DNA of 64,000 nt from Larix kaempferi. Lineage: Eukaryota > Streptophyta > Pinopsida > Pinales > Pinaceae. The DNA is taken from positions 65,001 to 129,000 of the forward strand of contig BSBM01001027.1 in assembly GCA_027924585.1 (NCBI GenBank), given 5' to 3'. Below the pieces are notes generated by a model. It was not told the origin of the DNA, searched no databases, and saw only the letters and a program-made list of their open reading frames with translations. This document shows positions 1 through 11,112 of the stretch, piece by piece. Positions within the stretch are counted from its first letter, which is position 1, and each line of letters opens with the position of its first letter. A program made the translations under genes and the position numbers.

Positions 1-700
1 AAGAGTGGAAAAAGGGCATGGTGAACTAGAAGGGGGAGAGTAAGTAAGTCTTAAAGTCGTAAGCGTCGTTGTAGTCTTTCACTTTAATTAATTTCGTAAC
101 TTGAGTTAAGTTAAGAATTTTATGGTCTAATTTTAATTATAGTATGCCTAAAAGTTTATCACGACATTGGGATTTTATTTAGAGCATGACGATTATTGAT
201 GTTCTAAAATACATGTGCATATGTATTTTTTAAAAGAATACATGAATCTATCTATCTATCTATATATATATATAGTGCATATAGTTAATTATATGTGAAT
301 ATATTAATATGTTTTTGTCTTCTTTATAAATACACATATCCCTATGTTATATACATGCATACACATATCCTATGTTATATACATGCATAGGCATACATTT
401 TTGTCTTTTAGGAAAATACATTTAGGACATGTTGTCTTTCTTATGCTAGTTTATAATTAATAAATGTAGACATTTTTATGCTTTTACAAAATTAATAAAA
501 TGCCTGATTTTATTAAATGGCACTTTTGTTGGGGCATATGTTTTCATATAAAAACATAGATGTTATATTTTAGACCATATACGTTATACCAACCTTATTT
601 GATGTGATATATATTTTATATTTGTTTATGATGATTTTGTTTTCTAAAATCATGAGAAAAGTGTATGGTACCTTTTAATATTATATGTTTTTATATATAT
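1..700. other. AT-rich intergenic DNA, no gene seen
   Basis: No coding potential was recognised on either strand. A short CTAT/TA microsatellite lies near 248-275. A 29-bp unit starting TACACATATC is tandemly duplicated at 331-359 and 360-388. Confidence 0.5.
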
Positions 701-702
701 GG

Positions 703-765
703 AAAAAGACGTTTTCTTTTGAGTAAAGGCGTTTTCTTTAAGTGAAGGCGTTTTCTTTTGGGGAG
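703..765 (+). repeat. Short tandem repeat, about 24 bp, three units
   Basis: Three successive units share the core GGCGTTTTCTTT or GACGTTTTCTTT. They run directly into a G/T-rich stretch at 760-840. The same AACGTTTT-like core recurs in the 70-bp array downstream, so both may belong to one degenerate repeat family. Confidence 0.55.
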
Positions 766-984
766 GCGCTGGCTTCAGGTTTTTGGTCTTTTTTTGGGGT
801 TCTTTGGGGAGAGGGAATGCTATTTGGGGGGAAGACCTCCCTCTTGTTCTTCAATGGAGGAACAATGATGGCTGAAGCGTGCTGATAAAAATGTTTTGGG
901 CATTTGCGAGATTGTGCACTAAGTGAAAAAAAAAAACGCTTTATATATTTATGTTTGTGTAATGTAAACAGTTTTATTGCATCC

Positions 985-1620
985 TTGTGTGCCTATTGAC
1001 TGAGAAAAACATTTTATTGTGAATGATGGCTTGAAACAAGCTTTGGAAGCTCTGTATGCACCCATACCGTTTTGCAAAAACGTTTTTAGATAGCTTGTTG
1101 GTTGGAAAAACGATTTTATTCTTCTATGTGTTGCCAAGGAGGAAGAAAGATGTTTTGATGATCCTGTATGATTCCAACATTCCATTTTATACTTCTGTGT
1201 GTTGCCAGGGAGGAAGAAAAATGTTTTGATGATCCTGTATGATTCCAACATTTAATTTTATGCTCTGTGTGTTGCTAGGGAGGAAGAAAAATGTTTTGAT
1301 GATCCTGTATGATTCCAACATTTCAGTTTATGCTCTGTGTGTTGCCAGGGAGGAAGAAAAATGTTTTGATGACTCTGTATGCTTCCAGCATTTCATTTTA
1401 TGCTCTGTGTGTTACCAGGGAGGAACAAAAACGTTTTGATGACCTTGTATGATTCCAACATTCCATTTTATGCTCTGTGTGTTGCCAGGGAGGAAGAAAA
1501 ACGTTTTGATGATCCTATATGATTCCAACATTTCATTTTATGCTCTGTGTGTTGCCAGGGAGGAAGAAAAACATTTTATGTTTCTGTTGTTCTTAATTTG
1601 AGGTAGAGAATTGATTTTAA
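985..1620 (+). repeat. 70-bp minisatellite array
   Basis: From about 1150 the anchor TGTTTTGATGATCCTGTATG, or a close variant, recurs at 1151, 1222, 1292, 1362, 1432, 1502 and 1572, a period of 70-71 bp. Each unit ends in a GCCAGGGAGGAAGAAAAA-type block. More divergent units extend to about 985 on the left, and related pieces appear at 1670-1740. Open frames through the array, on both strands, are by-products of a period that is not a multiple of three and drifts; none looks like a gene. There are no unique spacers, so it is not a CRISPR array. Confidence 0.85.
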
Positions 1621-2164
1621 CTCTTTGCTGGAGCCAGAGAGATGCATTGGGCATCTCAGAAATGCTTGCATGCATTAAAAACGTTTTTATGTTTCTGTTG
1701 TTCTTCATTTAAGATAGAAAAACGATCTTTATCCCTACATATTCTCATTGTGTTGGGGAAACCGTGGTTTGGCATCTCCCTAGGATGAAACCATTTTGTT
1801 TGATTATCTCTTCTTATCATGGGCTTGTTTTTAAATGTGCTATGTATTCCATTTTTTGTTTATAAAACATTGATGCCGAATCGTGTTCCTGGGGTATAAC
1901 ATGAATGCTTCCTGCACATTCATTATAAATTATGACATGATTTTAAGTGGTGTTAAAGTGCTCATTTACCTGTGTTGATAGGTTGTTGTATATGGTGCTC
2001 CTCTTATACAACTACACCGGTTGTTAACATGCGATTTCTTTATTGTTTCCTTTTACTTCCTATGTGTGAATTGTGCTTTAATTATTATGTAACGATGTTA
2101 CTTATACCATGGTTACACCCTTATGCTTGTGACAGGAAATGGCCATGTCTTTACATACATATAT

Positions 2165-2468
2165 TATAAAGGGGTTATGCTTTATATATATATAGTATAG
2201 CAAGGTTCCACTTCATATATACTATATAAATGACTACTTATATTTTATACAGTGTAGAAATCGTTACGTTTTATATATATGGGATGTATAAAATGAATTT
2301 GTGCTATATATCATATAGAAGAGATATGTGGATTATATAGATTGTTATACAATGAAGATGTGTCTACATACTGTGTAAAATGATCAAGCTTCATATAAAT
2401 TATACATGATTTTATTTTACTGGAGTATGTAAAATGACCATCTTTATATATACCTTTCAAAGTTTATG

Positions 2469-2515
<47 letters not shown>
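2165..2515. repeat. AT-rich palindromic tract with (TA)n microsatellite
   Basis: Repeated TATATATAG/CTATATA pieces end in an uninterrupted (TA)n run at about 2471-2511. No gene is seen. Confidence 0.8.
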
Positions 2516-2599
2516 GCATTGGATGGGTGCATATTGTCAAGGTATAAATCTACTTCATATGCTTTAATGCATTGATTTTCCTCACGCATGGATTTTTGT

Positions 2600-3235
2600 T
2601 TACATAGAGGCAATGACGTTCGATGTTACCTCTAATCCATTAGTTGCATGTCGAATGCATTGGATAGGTGTTATGAAAATGTTTATTATGTTTGTACCAC
2701 TTTACGTCCATCAGTTACACGTCGAATGCATAGATTGCACGTTAAATACATTGGAGAGGTTTTATATACATATTCGTGCTATTTTTGTTATGTACACCTT
2801 TTGTGTGGTCACAGGACGAATGTGTGTCTTATGTTTCATTTACATTTGTGTGGATGCTTACCTCACATTATGTGTTTGATTGCATGTCGAATGCTTGGGT
2901 GGCATGTCAAATGCACCTGTTATATTGCTTATGGTATTACCACCGAGAACAACACCAAGCCATGCACGAGGTTAGGACACGAGAAGTGTCTAGGTAGAGG
3001 TACTACCCTTGACTTGCAGGAGTGCTGCATTAACCTATAGAGTTGTGTGTGGTTAGTTCTAGGGCGACAAGACTTGAGACTCTCTATCCTATTTATGGAT
3101 CACCATGCCTAGCTCGGGGGTGGCCTTTGGACGGACTGATTATATGCCATCGAAGAGCCTATGGTTGGGTGGAGCGTTGCATTTCCCACTATATTTCCCT
3201 TGTTAAATGGTTATGTTTTGTGATATTAACTTGAT
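2600..3235 (+). repeat. Retroelement-like non-coding segment, inverted partner at 6130-6230
   Basis: The motif GCATGTCGAATGC recurs at about 2647, 2717 (as ACGTCGAATGC) and 2882. The stretch 3105-3180 carries AGCTCGGGGGTGG and CCTATGGTTGGGTGGAG. The reverse complement of 6150-6225 contains the same blocks in the same order and spacing. This is probably a decayed LTR or UTR of a gypsy-type element. The open frames at 2613-3040 overlap each other in different phases and show no recognisable domain. Confidence 0.45.
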
Positions 3236-6129
3236 GTATCTTGATTAATGAAATGGCGTTTAAAGTTGTTGTAGTATGTTTTATTGTAATAATGTATGTT
3301 GTGAGTATAAATGATAAATACATGAATAAGACGACAACATGAATGATCACTCTTCAGTCTTACCAAGGTGGTAAGAAAAGTATGTTTATAAAGTTATCAT
3401 ATTCGTGGATATATATTTTTTGGTTCATTGATTGTTTCCTTATTTGTATTTGACATGAACAAAGGTAAAGATTATGTTTACTCATTCATGTACTCATGTA
3501 TAATAGATTGTTGGAAGGCCACAAGAAAGAGGCTACCTTTGCTTGAAAGAGAGATTACAATATGATGCTAACCCTAGGGAAGTTAGTGTCATACACATGC
3601 TTAGAGTCTTACCATTCTATGTCATTGATTTTAGCTCATGCATTAGACAATGTATTTAATGGGAAAGCATGTGATTGTGAATGCATAATAAGAATGAATG
3701 AGCTTCTTGTGCATTAGTCTAAATGTGTAAAATACTATGGGGACTAAGAATGATACATTTCCTTTGATTATCTTGCATTTGATAATAATCTATGTAAGGG
3801 TATGTGTGAAAAGAATATGTTTGTATGCTTCTTGTGAATGTTGTAAAGGTGACTAGTCAACATAACCTAACCAAACCTTCTTAAGGTTAGAATTATTCCT
3901 TTCGACATGATTTATGGTTGGCTTAGTATGATTTCGGTGTAAGAGAAAGATTGGATATGTTCTCATATTGTTATATAGATGTATGACTTTTCCTTCATTC
4001 ACTTATGATGTTATTTATGGTGCATTTACATCTCATGGTTAGATGAAATTCTTAATAATGAAATGACGACATCATGATGTAGAATATTATTGGGTTGGCA
4101 TACCCACATGCTTGAAAAGGTTTCCATTAGGCATTAATGATGTGTCGACAAGTTTTCAAAAGATCGATTAAGTATGTGAATTATTGGATGAGTATCTTTG
4201 CATGAATTGGAACCTAGCACATGAAAGTATGTTCGTGCACCATTGTAAATAATGTTGTAATTTACCAAGTATGCTTGAGTATTGAATTGGGTCATTACTC
4301 TATAAGTAGCCGCACCATGATATATCTTTCATTATTGACTTAATGTATTTCATGTCATTTTATGGAAAGAAATGTTCATATCTTGGTTTATGATTATATG
4401 AGACTTATGGTACATAGGCATGCTTATGATGTTAAATGACTCTAGCTGAGAGTGTCATGTATAGTTAACATCGAGTTATGAAGGTAGCTTATTTCATAGA
4501 AGGAGTGTTCTTCTATGTTGCACCAAGTTCAAGATTATGTGGCATTTCTTACCCGATTTTGTACATCAATTTGATAGTGATTTTCTATTTAGCATCTGCT
4601 TTATAGTGTTATAAAGAGAAACTTGGTTTGCACGCAGTTATGCATGGAAAGACTTTCCATATTGCAGTGAAGCTATGGATCTAATTGTCTATATGTTATT
4701 CACCTTGGTATGTGAATTGATGAGTGTATGGATATTGCTATTATGTTGATTTACAAACAAACAAAAAAATCTCCCCATCTCCTCTTAAAAGTGTACAGGA
4801 TTTAGGGCAGTTACAATTTGACTTACCATTCTCGAGGTTTGATCACTTACATAATTAAAAAAAATAAAAATTGAACATTTAATTTTGGAAAAATAGCACT
4901 ACACTAGTGCTACGGGTTCCATACATGTATACCAATTTTTGTAGCCCGAAACCGTCATTTAGGCATTGAAAGGCTGCACCCAAAAAAATATATACCTTAT
5001 CATTTGCCAAAAAAAAAAGGTGATTGTTAAAAAAACATGAAATTTGACATAGTTATCTAAATTTTCAATACTTAAAACTTATATATTCGGAAACATGACT
5101 CAATTTCCTACGTTTCATTACTTTTAATCGATGCAAGATATCTTGTGCAAGTATCTAAAAAAAAACAAGTTGAGGGATGCCTGATTTTTTAGTTTTCTAT
5201 TGGATCTAACGTGCCAAAAGTGACCCTCATTAGCTTGCACATGCCCATATATAACTCAAATTTAAGCATATACTTATATGTGTAACTTGGACTCAAGCAT
5301 AAATTTGTAATTATACCATTCCAACTGGTGGTTTCAAATCATAAATACCACTCATTACAAAGCTCCTAAAAACATGCCTTAACTCAAGGTATTGTTTATC
5401 ATTTAATTAAATAAGATAATTAATACTTAGACCTTTACTCTATTATGGAGCTTCGACCTAATATTTTGACTTAAACATCTAGTCTGTGTAATTAGAACAA
5501 ATCAAATCCAAAAAATCTTTGGTTTTAATGAATCAAATCAGCCTATGGTTTTTGATTTACCTGTTAGACAAAAATAGGTTGAACCCATTTTTGACTCGAA
5601 CAACAAAACTTTATTAAGTAATTATACAAAACCATTTCTATATAACATAGAACTTTCTTTTCCCAAATATCTTTGGCTTATAATTTTCAAATTCTAGTCA
5701 TAAAATTTTAACAACCACTTCATTCATTATTTAATGAACTAGTTTCTAAAATAATAGAAATGGATAAAATTCCAGTTTAATTATCCATTCTTCTAAATTT
5801 TCCAAACCTTGTGGTCTTCGACATAGTTTGATTAAACATTATAATTTTAAACCTGGAAAATAACAATTTGTACAGGAAATAAATTTCGACTTCGACTTAA
5901 ATAAAAATAAACCAGCTTGCATAAAATTTATGAGCAATATCGCATAATTAAACTTGTACTCATTTTCTCCCTATGAAATAATCCAAGTAAAATATGAATT
6001 CCTACCTTGTAACCAAAATTTGGAAATTTAACAAGGAATTGATGCAAATATTTAACCAGCAATTAATTAAATAACATCTAAGAAATTAAGACAGAATATC
6101 CAGGCATTAAACTTATCTGCAAAAAGGAT
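3236..6129. other. Non-coding, AT-rich, no feature recognised
   Basis: About 2.9 kb without a supported gene on either strand. The sequence at 3860-4760 has the texture of a decayed retroelement (dense stops, moderate GC), but no domain could be read. The stretch at 4860-5330 is A-rich. Confidence 0.4.
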
Positions 6130-6230
6130 TAACATACGTAACTGGCTTCGTGGTATCCACACTCCACCCAACCGTAGGTATTCATGCTCATTAATCTCTC
6201 AGTGGAAAACCACCCCTGAGCTGGAACTTG
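6130..6230 (-). repeat. Inverted copy of the 3105-3200 LTR-like motif
   Basis: Read on the minus strand this segment gives AGCTCAGGGGTGG, then after a spacer ACGGTTGGGTGGAG. Both blocks match 3105-3180 with a few changes. The two copies face each other about 3 kb apart. They may come from two insertions of one family or from an inverted rearrangement. Confidence 0.5.
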
Positions 6231-7149
6231 TGAATTTACCAGAAAATCATTCCTTCCACCCACTATCATTCCATCGCATGATTATCATGGGTAATTCCTC
6301 ACAGTTTTCAGAGGTTAACACAAAAATTCAGGAAACCAGGAAATACAAGCTTAAGACAATTCGATGCCAAACCATACACTTCCCATCCCGGTTTCATTCT
6401 AATCACAGTACAGTGAAAACCATCACTGCTCAACCAATGCACAGGAAATCCACCAAAAAAATTTATGTACAATTCACCATTTCATTGACCACAAAACATT
6501 GGTAAAAACAACCTTACACAATCAAAGGTTCAGGGATAATTAAGTACGCTTAATGGCACGAGTTTATTCTACTTGCGATTCAGTTTCTTCATGTTCTTGT
6601 GCACTCCCATCTCTACGAGCTCTCTCCAAAAATTCTCTCTTTTTCCTTCCGACTTCTTCTAAAGCACATATAATTTCAGACCTGCGTGCATTCTTCTTCC
6701 CGAAATGAAGGAATTGAATAATTTTCCCAGTTGCATGCATAATTTAAATGCATGAGAATTTTAAACCATGCGGGCTCTCCAAGACACCCACATTTCACAC
6801 TTTATTATTTTTATTTTTATTTAAAAATAAAAACATGTCAGCTATTCCCCTAAACATTTATATGGAATTATGACTTAACCAAAACTTTGGATATTTTTAG
6901 GGACTTAGGATTATAAAAGGGCCATAGAAAACTTTTCCCCACCTAAGGCCTTTTACCCCCTTGTTGATTCTAGTGAATACACAAGTCCCTGATCTTTTCA
7001 ACGTTCTACCTGAGCCACCACCATTTTTAATTATTATTATTAATAATTACAAAATATACATTTGTTCTGCCATAAAGGAATTTGCATGTCAATATTTACA
7101 TCATACATATGATCAGTTCAGGGGTCTCATCCAGCGGCATTAGACCAAA
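6231..7149. other. Non-coding stretch, possible element remnant
   Basis: Apart from short open frames without similarity to anything I know, nothing is seen. The stretch 6580-6680 is C/T-rich. Confidence 0.35.
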
Positions 7150-8600
7150 ATTCAGATGTCCGAATATGAAATGCCACAACCAAGATTCATCTTGTACCTC
7201 TAATTGAAATTTTTCTTGTGTTTATTTACGATTGTCTTTCTCTTCCTTGGAATGGGGCTTTTCTACTTCTTTATTTTCTACTTTAAATGCAGCTCCAGAG
7301 TGTGCATTGTTTGTGTCTTGGATAATATGTCCCTTCATAGCAGGTCTAATTCTTAAAGAAAACAAGTTATTGCTTGTCATATGCACTTTAGCTATCAGTT
7401 GTTTGCTTGGATACTTGTCCATAATCACATAATGATTTTCTTCCATATAGACTTTGTAGCCTTTTTGCAACAACTATCCAATACTCATGAAATTGTGTTT
7501 GAGGCCTACAACATAATAAACATCAGGCATAACTTCCTGCTCCCACTTTTTGGCTAGAATACCGATAATACCTTTTCCCAAAAAAATGACTTGGATATTG
7601 TTTCCAAGTGTAACATCAATTTGAACTGATTTATCGAGACTAGAAAACAAATCTAAATTTCCATTCATATTATTAAGTACTGCAACCTGAATCTAAATAC
7701 CATATATCACATGGAATTTCTTGGGAAACATTACATTCAAATAGGAATGCACATCCCATAAACATTGTGTTGGTGGAAGTGCTAGTGTTACTATACTGGT
7801 TTTGAACTTGCCTACATTGGTCATGTTGTTTCTTCCTGCATTCATATGCATAATGCCCAAATTTCTTACAATAATGACATTGTATTTAGGATTTGTCAAA
7901 TCTTTGAAAACTTGATTGACTTAAATTCTGATTTTGACCTCTACCAACAACATTTGCAGGATTGCTACTGCATCCTATAGCAAAGCTTCTTCCTCTACCT
8001 CTAGAATTAGATCTCCCCCTTCCTCTTCCATGGCTTATAAATGACTATGCTGCAAATGAATTTTCTAATGATGCATTTTATCTATTTAATCTATGTTCAT
8101 GATTGATTAGAGAAAATTGCAGCTCATCAATAGTAAACTAGAACACATATCTTTATCATTATTGAATCTGTATCTTTCATTAACAAAGTTTCAAAATGTA
8201 TTCTAAGAATTTGTAATCTAGCAGTATTTACATTGTCCATGCCTTGATAAGCAGTTTGGAAGGTGTCCCGTGACTCCTTAGCGGTCTTTATTGTTTCCAC
8301 TCTTGGGAGTATGCTTTCATGCATTGCTTGTTGTATGTAAAACATGGATTTTCTATCTCTTTTTCTTTGTTCCTTCAAAATACCCTTCTCAGCTTTTGTG
8401 GGAGCATTAAATGTTTCCTAATTGATTGGTTCCAGATAGCTATTTTCAACTATCTCCCATACATCTTGATCTATGAACAGAGCCTTAATGGTTAGAGACC
8501 AATATTCATAATTCTTTCCTATAAAAATTAGAGTTTGAACATACTTGACATTTGTGCACTAAAAGTGGAAGCCATTTTTAATTAATTTTCATGATCACTA
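7150..8600 (-). pseudogene. Ty1/copia gag-protease-pre-integrase fragment
   Basis: Several minus-strand pieces line up in copia order. The gag core (8378-8127) reads like the UBN2/gag family, with FYIQQAMHESI and FETLLMKD-type motifs. A gag zinc knuckle CHYCKKFGHYAYEC (CX2CX4HX4C) lies at about 7881-7826 in a different frame from the longest ORF there. The protease signature LDSGCST lies at about 7694-7676 and is followed by two stops; the protease and linker continue at 7668-7222. A gag-pre-integrase motif, WLWHFIFGHLNF, lies at about 7175-7140. No integrase core, RT or RNase H follows, so the element is truncated at its 3' side. Stops and frameshifts make it non-functional. The DSG and the zinc-knuckle ligands are still intact, so decay is moderate. 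Confidence 0.85.
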
Positions 8601-8650
8601 TCTTCTTTCAAAATAGAGCTTTACTCTTCCTAAATTTACTCTGATAACGT

Positions 8651-8662
8651 GCTCTGATATTA
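8651..8662 (-). other. Decayed initiator-Met primer binding site of the copia fragment
   Basis: On the minus strand the sequence reads TAATATCAGAGC. That is two mismatches from TGGTATCAGAGC, the usual site complementary to the 3' end of initiator tRNA-Met. It sits just upstream of the gag remnant, as expected for a copia leader. Confidence 0.55.
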
Positions 8663-8663
8663 G

Positions 8664-9540
8664 ATCAAGGGAAAACTGCAAAACTAATACTTGTTTAAAC
8701 GGAGTTGTGCCGTAAAAGTTTCAACAAGCTTACAATATTAAAAAAGTTATTCACTTCAACGTTAAACCTTTATTCACTATGCAAAATCATAAGAAGAAGC
8801 TTCGACATTACCCACACCATTACAAGATTATTTATTGCAACATTTTTACCATTATTTAATACGCATTAAATTTATATCCCTCAAGTCGAAGGTCCGCAAT
8901 ATTAAAGAAAATTTTATAAAGAAAGATTTTAAATGAGATTCTGTGAGGAAGTTGTGCAATGGTAATAAAGCTTTTATATAGTGAAATGTCAAAGGTTCTT
9001 GATCTCTTTAATAGTAAGATAAATGTTGGAAACATTCACAGATGTGAAACGAGGGAAAAGTGTGCGACTTGAAATATATTTGCAAATAAAACATGAACTT
9101 ATATATTATCACAAAAAAATGCACAAATGTAGTTGTATATACTATTGCTTAAAGTTGTGTGGATTTTTCACACTTTTAGTTTGGGATCTTCACCACTTTA
9201 GAAGTCTAGGAGCTTGAGCTCTTCAACACTTCTCCAAAGTTTTTTCTCTTATTCTCTCTCTCATTCTCTTTCTGCCTCTTCTAATTTTTCATATACATAT
9301 ACAAAAACTTGATATTGGCTTCCCTCGGAAGCTACCAAGTAACATTAAATACTGTAATAAATTTCTGACTAAAATCTACCTAAGAACCGTGACTTCTAAA
9401 CTGCTATATGAATGTTTAAATATGGTGAGATGTGAACACCATATCCTAACAAACTGAGTGACATTACAAATTGACAATGATTGACTAACTCAGCCGGTGC
9501 AAGCTAGATATGAAACAACTCGTAATTAATATTTCCAACA
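8664..9540 (-). repeat. Putative copia 5' LTR region
   Basis: The minus-strand sequence starting at 9540 begins TGTTGGAAAT. The inverted end TTTCCAACA lies at 9032-9024, giving a 517-bp LTR-like unit with TG...CA ends. A TATA-like CTATATAAAAGC lies farther on, at about 8983-8972, before the primer site at 8651. Either the LTR runs from 9540 to about 8664, or a 517-bp solo LTR is nested beside the true LTR. No partner LTR is present to settle the ends. Confidence 0.4.
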
Positions 9541-9915
9541 CTTTGATCTGATCACGTGTTGTCTTTGTGTACCCTCCACCCAGTGCGGGAGGCGTGTTGT
9601 CGTTTCGTTAAGCCTCGACCTCCACTATTTAAAAAAAATAGATTTGAAGTATTCCCATTAGCCTGCACGGGCAGTGAAGCCTCGATGGTCTCCTATGAGC
9701 CTTGTCGAGGGAATTGTTGGTGACAAACGTTTTATCCCATGATACCATGTTAAACTTTTAAATACATAAGAAAGATTCAAAGATGACAAAATAGACTCGT
9801 GTAAAATATATGAATCTAATAAAATGAACTCATATGGTACAATGGGATTTTACATAATATGATTTTATTAAAAAGAATTCATTTGGTACGATGGGATTGA
9901 TTCATTTTTATGACA
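9541..9915. other. Spacer, no feature recognised
   Basis: Moderate-GC stretch with GCCTCGA repeated at about 9612 and 9679. No gene, RNA or element boundary could be defined. Confidence 0.35.
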
Positions 9916-10245
9916 TTTATTATGTGAGTATGCTATATTTAATGTTCAATATAATAGTTACATATATGAACGCAAATTTTACATTAGATTATAAACATTA
10001 TTGAACAACATAAACCATTTTGATCTTTGATTGCATTTAGAAAATCAGATCAAATATAATTCTTAAAGTCTCCTCAATAAAAATGCTTATAACAATTTAA
10101 TGCATTGCACAAACTTATATAAAGTGATGTTGGTAGTGAAACATTTTTGTCAAAATGAATTTATAATTGAAGTAATCTGGACACCTGTGTAAAGATTTAA
10201 AGACGTTTCGAATTTGTAATTATTTAACTATTTACATTTTCATAC
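9916..10245 (+). repeat. Duplicated block, copy A, left segment
   Basis: It matches 35829-36085 nearly base for base apart from small indels (shared blocks ATTTAATGTTCAATATAATAG, AACAATTTAATGCATTGCAC, AATTATTTAACTATTTACAT). In copy B the match runs straight on into the segment whose copy A counterpart begins only at 20290. This defines an approximately 10-kb insertion in copy A. Confidence 0.8.
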
Positions 10246-10341
10246 ATTTTTCGTCCATAGGCGCTACAATGGGAAAATGCACATAGGGGGAGGATCGGAA
10301 CTTTTTAATCCTTTTCATTAAGGATCGACAACCGTGATTGA

Positions 10342-11112
10342 ATGGATTGGCATATTCTTGGTCAAGCACATCCATCTAACGGCCCGGATTTAGGGTTGGC
10401 TCACAAGGTAACCCAAAAGTTTATTTCTAATCAAATTAGGTTACGGTTTTTTTTGGTTAATCAAACTTTGTTTCCACCTGGTGGGCAAGATAAAATGATC
10501 CAACAGAAACAAAGTAGCAGATTAATGAAACGGTGTGGGTGTGCTGTTCTTTCTGATGAATGGCCATGAGATAGATGTGATTCGACCCGATAATGATAAA
10601 GCCTTGATTTTGCCTGCCTTGATGGTGGCTATGGCCATCGTTTCTGCAAATTTGGTCGACTCGATTCCAAACACGAGATGGATTCGGCAAGTCTGCAGAT
10701 TTGAGAAAATTCCAAGTGAAAGCACCTACTTGTGGAGTCGCCCGCCATGGAATGGGGTACTTGTGGCAAACAAAGGGAGTCGCCTGCCATGAAATCACAG
10801 TCGAAGTACCGGACATCTTCGGAAGAGCAGGGAAATAGCAGAGATGCCATGAATTTCAAGGAAGAATATGATTAACAAGAAGACATGGACAAGGATGCAG
10901 AAGCATTTATTTTGGAGTTCCGCAGGAATTTGCAAAAGCAGAATATGGCGCAGTTTAATGAGGCTCTAATTCATTGTATATCGACTGTAATTTTCATTTT
11001 AAATGGTGGTGACAGATTTAGAATTTATGGGCAACTATGTGCTTATGAGAATCTGGCATTTGAATCTTGTGGTCCGGATCGGTTAAGGATGATATTGTTA
11101 ATTCGATTGTAA
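10342..11112 (+). other. Gene-like stretch, product not recognised
   Basis: This part of the 10-kb insertion has a more balanced base composition than its surroundings. It has overlapping open frames on both strands, including 10885-11112 on the plus strand (75 codons, starting MDKDAEAFILEFRRNLQKQN). A GGAGTCGCC(C/T)GCCATG(G/A)AA motif is duplicated at about 10735 and 10779. I considered eIF3 subunit-like and transposase-like identities but could not support them. It may be an exon captured from a host gene or part of an element UTR. Confidence 0.25.

Noticed and set aside
985-1620. CRISPR-like array
   Set aside because: The repeat is continuous with a 70-bp unit and has no unique spacers; the setting is a plant nuclear genome.
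2613-3040. Two overlapping open frames of 88 and 130 codons
   Set aside because: Cys/His-rich by chance from repeated GCATGTCGAATGC words; frames overlap in different phases and no domain is visible.
9660-9730. Possible tRNA or snRNA around the GCCTCGA repeats
   Set aside because: No A/B boxes or cloverleaf-like pairing could be found.
10885-11112. Translation initiation factor (eIF3 subunit-like) exon
   Set aside because: Only a vague charged-helix resemblance; no family motif could be matched.
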